From NCBI RefSeq assembly GCF_900112265.1, contig NZ_FOLO01000014.1:1-64000 (forward strand): a stretch of DNA of 64,000 nt. The letters are read 5' to 3'. Below the pieces are notes generated by a model that had not been told where the DNA came from, did no database searches, and saw nothing but the letters and a program-made list of their open reading frames with translations. The stretch is from Pseudoalteromonas denitrificans DSM 6059. GTDB taxonomy: Bacteria; Pseudomonadota; Gammaproteobacteria; Enterobacterales; Alteromonadaceae. Position 1 is the stretch's first letter; each line of letters begins with the position of its first letter. This document shows, one piece after another, positions 62,393-64,000 of the stretch. The position numbers and the translations under genes are program-made.

Positions 62393-63466
62393 TCATTCAA
62401 ACTCTTGAACAAACTCTTTGTCTTGTGTCGTCCAAGCATTTACTAAAGCCCGTACTAATGATGCTAATGGTATCGCAAAAAACACCCCCCAGAAGCCCCA
62501 TAAACCGCCAAAAAATAATACGGCAACAATAATATAAACAGGGTTTAAATCAACAGCTTCAGAAAATAGCAAAGGCACGAGCACATTACCATCAAGCGCC
62601 TGAATGACACCATAAGCAATAATGAGATACCAAAACTCAGGTGTTAAACCAAATTGAAATAATGCAACAGCAGCAACAGGAATCGTCACAAGCGCAGCAC
62701 CAACAAAAGGGATCAAAACCGACAGACCAACTAATACACTCAGTAATGCCGCATATCTTAAATCAAAAATGGCAAATGCGATAAAAGATACACCACCAAT
62801 AATCACGATTTCTATTACTTTCCCACGAATATAATTCATTATTTGCTGATTCATTTCATGCCAGACCTGGGTTATCAAACGCCTTTGTTTTGGTAAAAAA
62901 GTTTCAATACCTGATGTTAATTCAACTTTATCTTTAAGCATGAAGAACACTAATAAAGGTACTAATATTAAATATATCATCCAAGCAACAACATCTTTTA
63001 ATGACGTTAATGAGAAAGACAATACCTGCTGACTAAATTCAATTACTTTATTTTCAACACTTGTCATAACATTTTGTATTTGTGTGCCATTAATCAGTTC
63101 TGGATATTGTGTAGGCAAATGCATTAAAAATGACTTACCCTGTTCAAGCATATTTGGCGCTTCTTGAAACAAATTTGCAGTTTGTTGCCACAGTACTGGA
63201 ACCATAATCACAAAAACACCAACCAAAATACCTGCAAATGTTAATATAACAGTTGCACACGCAGTCAGTCGCGCTAACCCTAGACTTTGCAGCTTAAGTA
63301 CTGGCCATTCCAAAAGGTATGCAATCACCAAAGCAACAAGCACTGGAATAATTAATGAACCTACAAAATATAAAAATGCTATGAGCACAGTTAATAATAA
63401 TAATAATGTCACCGAATGTGGATCTGAGAATTTACGTTCGTACCAAGATTTCAAATATTCAAACAC
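62393..63466 (-). CDS. perM: AI-2E family transporter, PerM-like
   Basis: Inner-membrane protein of 357 residues of the AI-2 exporter/PerM family with about eight hydrophobic segments. Landmarks are LVPLLVFFMLKDK near residue 170, YIRGKVIEIVIIGGVSF near 215 and the C-terminal VDLNPVYIIVAVLFFGGLWG. The substrate of PerM members is not established; some members export ions. The start is GTG at 63464-63466 with AGGAAA upstream. It lies 24 bp after the TusA-like gene, probably in one operon. Confidence 0.87.
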   Translation of the reverse strand: MFEYLKSWYERKFSDPHSVTLLLLLTVLIAFLYFVGSLIIPVLVALVIAYLLEWPVLKLQSLGLARLTACATVILTFAGILVGVFVIMVPVLWQQTANLFQEAPNMLEQGKSFLMHLPTQYPELINGTQIQNVMTSVENKVIEFSQQVLSFSLTSLKDVVAWMIYLILVPLLVFFMLKDKVELTSGIETFLPKQRRLITQVWHEMNQQIMNYIRGKVIEIVIIGGVSFIAFAIFDLRYAALLSVLVGLSVLIPFVGAALVTIPVAAVALFQFGLTPEFWYLIIAYGVIQALDGNVLVPLLFSEAVDLNPVYIIVAVLFFGGLWGFWGVFFAIPLASLVRALVNAWTTQDKEFVQEFE

Positions 63467-63490
63467 TTATTTATTTCCTCTGCAAAGACC

Positions 63491-63766
63491 TTAGTGATTT
63501 TTTAAATTGACGAGTAATTCTTTATTGTGCATATAGCAATTAATTTGATATTTAAATCGATGTAATTTTAAATAATTTTCTATATCAGTGATGTCGACCT
63601 CTTGAAGATGCAAAAATGTAATTACGTGACACAATTCATCTTCTTGTGTCATTTCACCGGTTAATGTTAATTGTTGATTGTTTTTAGCTATAACTCTTTT
63701 TAATTGGTACTTAAATTGAACAAATAACTGTGGGCATTGATACGGCGTTAAATCAAATTTAATCAT
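63491..63766 (-). CDS. TusA-like sulfurtransferase-type small protein
   Basis: Small protein of 91 residues with a TusA/SirA-like outline. YQCPQLFVQFKYQLKR near residue 9 resembles the Cys-Pro-x-Pro helix start of that fold, though the second proline is a leucine. It lies directly upstream of perM, as small TusA-like genes often do in related genomes. Whether it carries sulfur is doubtful, given the altered motif. There is no clear ribosome site before the ATG. Confidence 0.6.
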   Translation of the reverse strand: MIKFDLTPYQCPQLFVQFKYQLKRVIAKNNQQLTLTGEMTQEDELCHVITFLHLQEVDITDIENYLKLHRFKYQINCYMHNKELLVNLKNH

Positions 63767-63933
63767 TGAATTTACAATTATTTCAAAATATAAAATGATA
63801 ATAACGGCAAATTTGATTAAAAGAAAATAAACCGTAATTTAAAGCTCTTTTTTAAAGGGTTCATCACTCAAATCTATACCAATTAAGTGCAATGCATTAT
63901 GCTTAAGGTAGTTAAGGAATAAGTATAAGTTTA

Positions 63934-64000
63934 ATGACAATGCAAAATGATAAAGCAAACTTGCCAGATAACCCAACGTTGAAAGATGTGAACTGGTATA
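63934..64000 (+). CDS. Start of an unidentified gene (cut by window end)
   Basis: An open frame begins with ATG at 63934 (or ATG at 63940) and continues to the edge: MTMQNDKANLPDNPTLKDVN and on. It has no signal peptide or recognisable motif. The 167-bp spacer from the divergent TusA-like gene would hold its promoter. Too little is present to name it. Confidence 0.45.
   Translation, partial: MTMQNDKANLPDNPTLKDVNWY

Noticed and set aside
1-64000. CRISPR arrays, insertion sequences, prophage or defence islands
   Set aside because: No regularly spaced repeats, transposase, phage structural gene or known defence gene was found in reading the window.

Overview
The window reads as chromosomal DNA from an AT-rich, free-living marine gammaproteobacterium of the order Alteromonadales (Pseudoalteromonas/Catenovulum/Colwellia-like). 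The basis is the core gene orders (xthA-rlmA, pabB-nudL-sdaA, bamC//gcvR-bcp), two NhaD-type sodium/proton antiporters, a Na+-coupled NSS transporter, large TonB-dependent receptors paired with sugar enzymes, a SapC/tryptophan-halogenase pair, a VC2046/SO_2500 family protein and DUF2897. The genus is an inference. No insertion sequence, prophage, integrase or CRISPR array was seen.

Left edge to about 24 kb: the first 250 bases carry tandem rRNA-operon promoters (P1 and P2) firing leftwards out of the window. Then come DNA repair and rRNA methylation (xthA-rlmA), nhaD, a beta-hydroxyacid dehydrogenase, an NSS transporter, a phosphopantetheinyl transferase tail-to-tail with lysC, a lysine riboswitch upstream of lysC, a second nhaD-like gene, a secreted S9 peptidase, class I fumarase, and pabB-nudL-sdaA. 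Next is a signalling stretch: a membrane class III adenylate cyclase fused to a degenerate HD-GYP domain, a lipoprotein, an orphan short flagellin and a chemoreceptor with an HBM-type sensor.

24-43 kb: a DEAD-box helicase, a dCache chemoreceptor, NDH-2, and a divergent TonB receptor / GH13 alpha-glucosidase pair whose 0.7-kb spacer holds LacI-style palindromes. Then a surface-polymer cluster (CDP-glycerol-type transferase, class V aminotransferase, LicC-like nucleotidyltransferase and a second transferase in the opposite orientation), a purine permease, a Sel1 protein, LexA-controlled sulA, a ychJ-like gene and a VC2046 family gene. Two identical tRNA-Tyr genes follow.

43-64 kb: a YgjP-like metallopeptidase, a response regulator with TPRs, a pentapeptide-repeat potassium channel, then a regulon built around one LacI-family regulator. 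Three TGACAACGYTGTCA operators sit upstream of a TonB receptor-tryptophan halogenase-SapC module and between pgi and lacI, linking outer-membrane uptake with hexose-phosphate metabolism (pgl, pgi). The right end holds an ankyrin membrane protein, DUF2897, a YjiH-type membrane protein, bamC (without its usual dapA neighbour), gcvR, bcp, perM, a TusA-like protein and the start of one more gene.

Most worth following up: the surface-polymer cluster as a possible new CDP-/CMP-activated aminoalkyl decoration pathway; the cyclase-HD-GYP fusion; the LacI regulon that includes a flavin halogenase with intact catalytic motifs; and the pentapeptide-repeat K+ channel.
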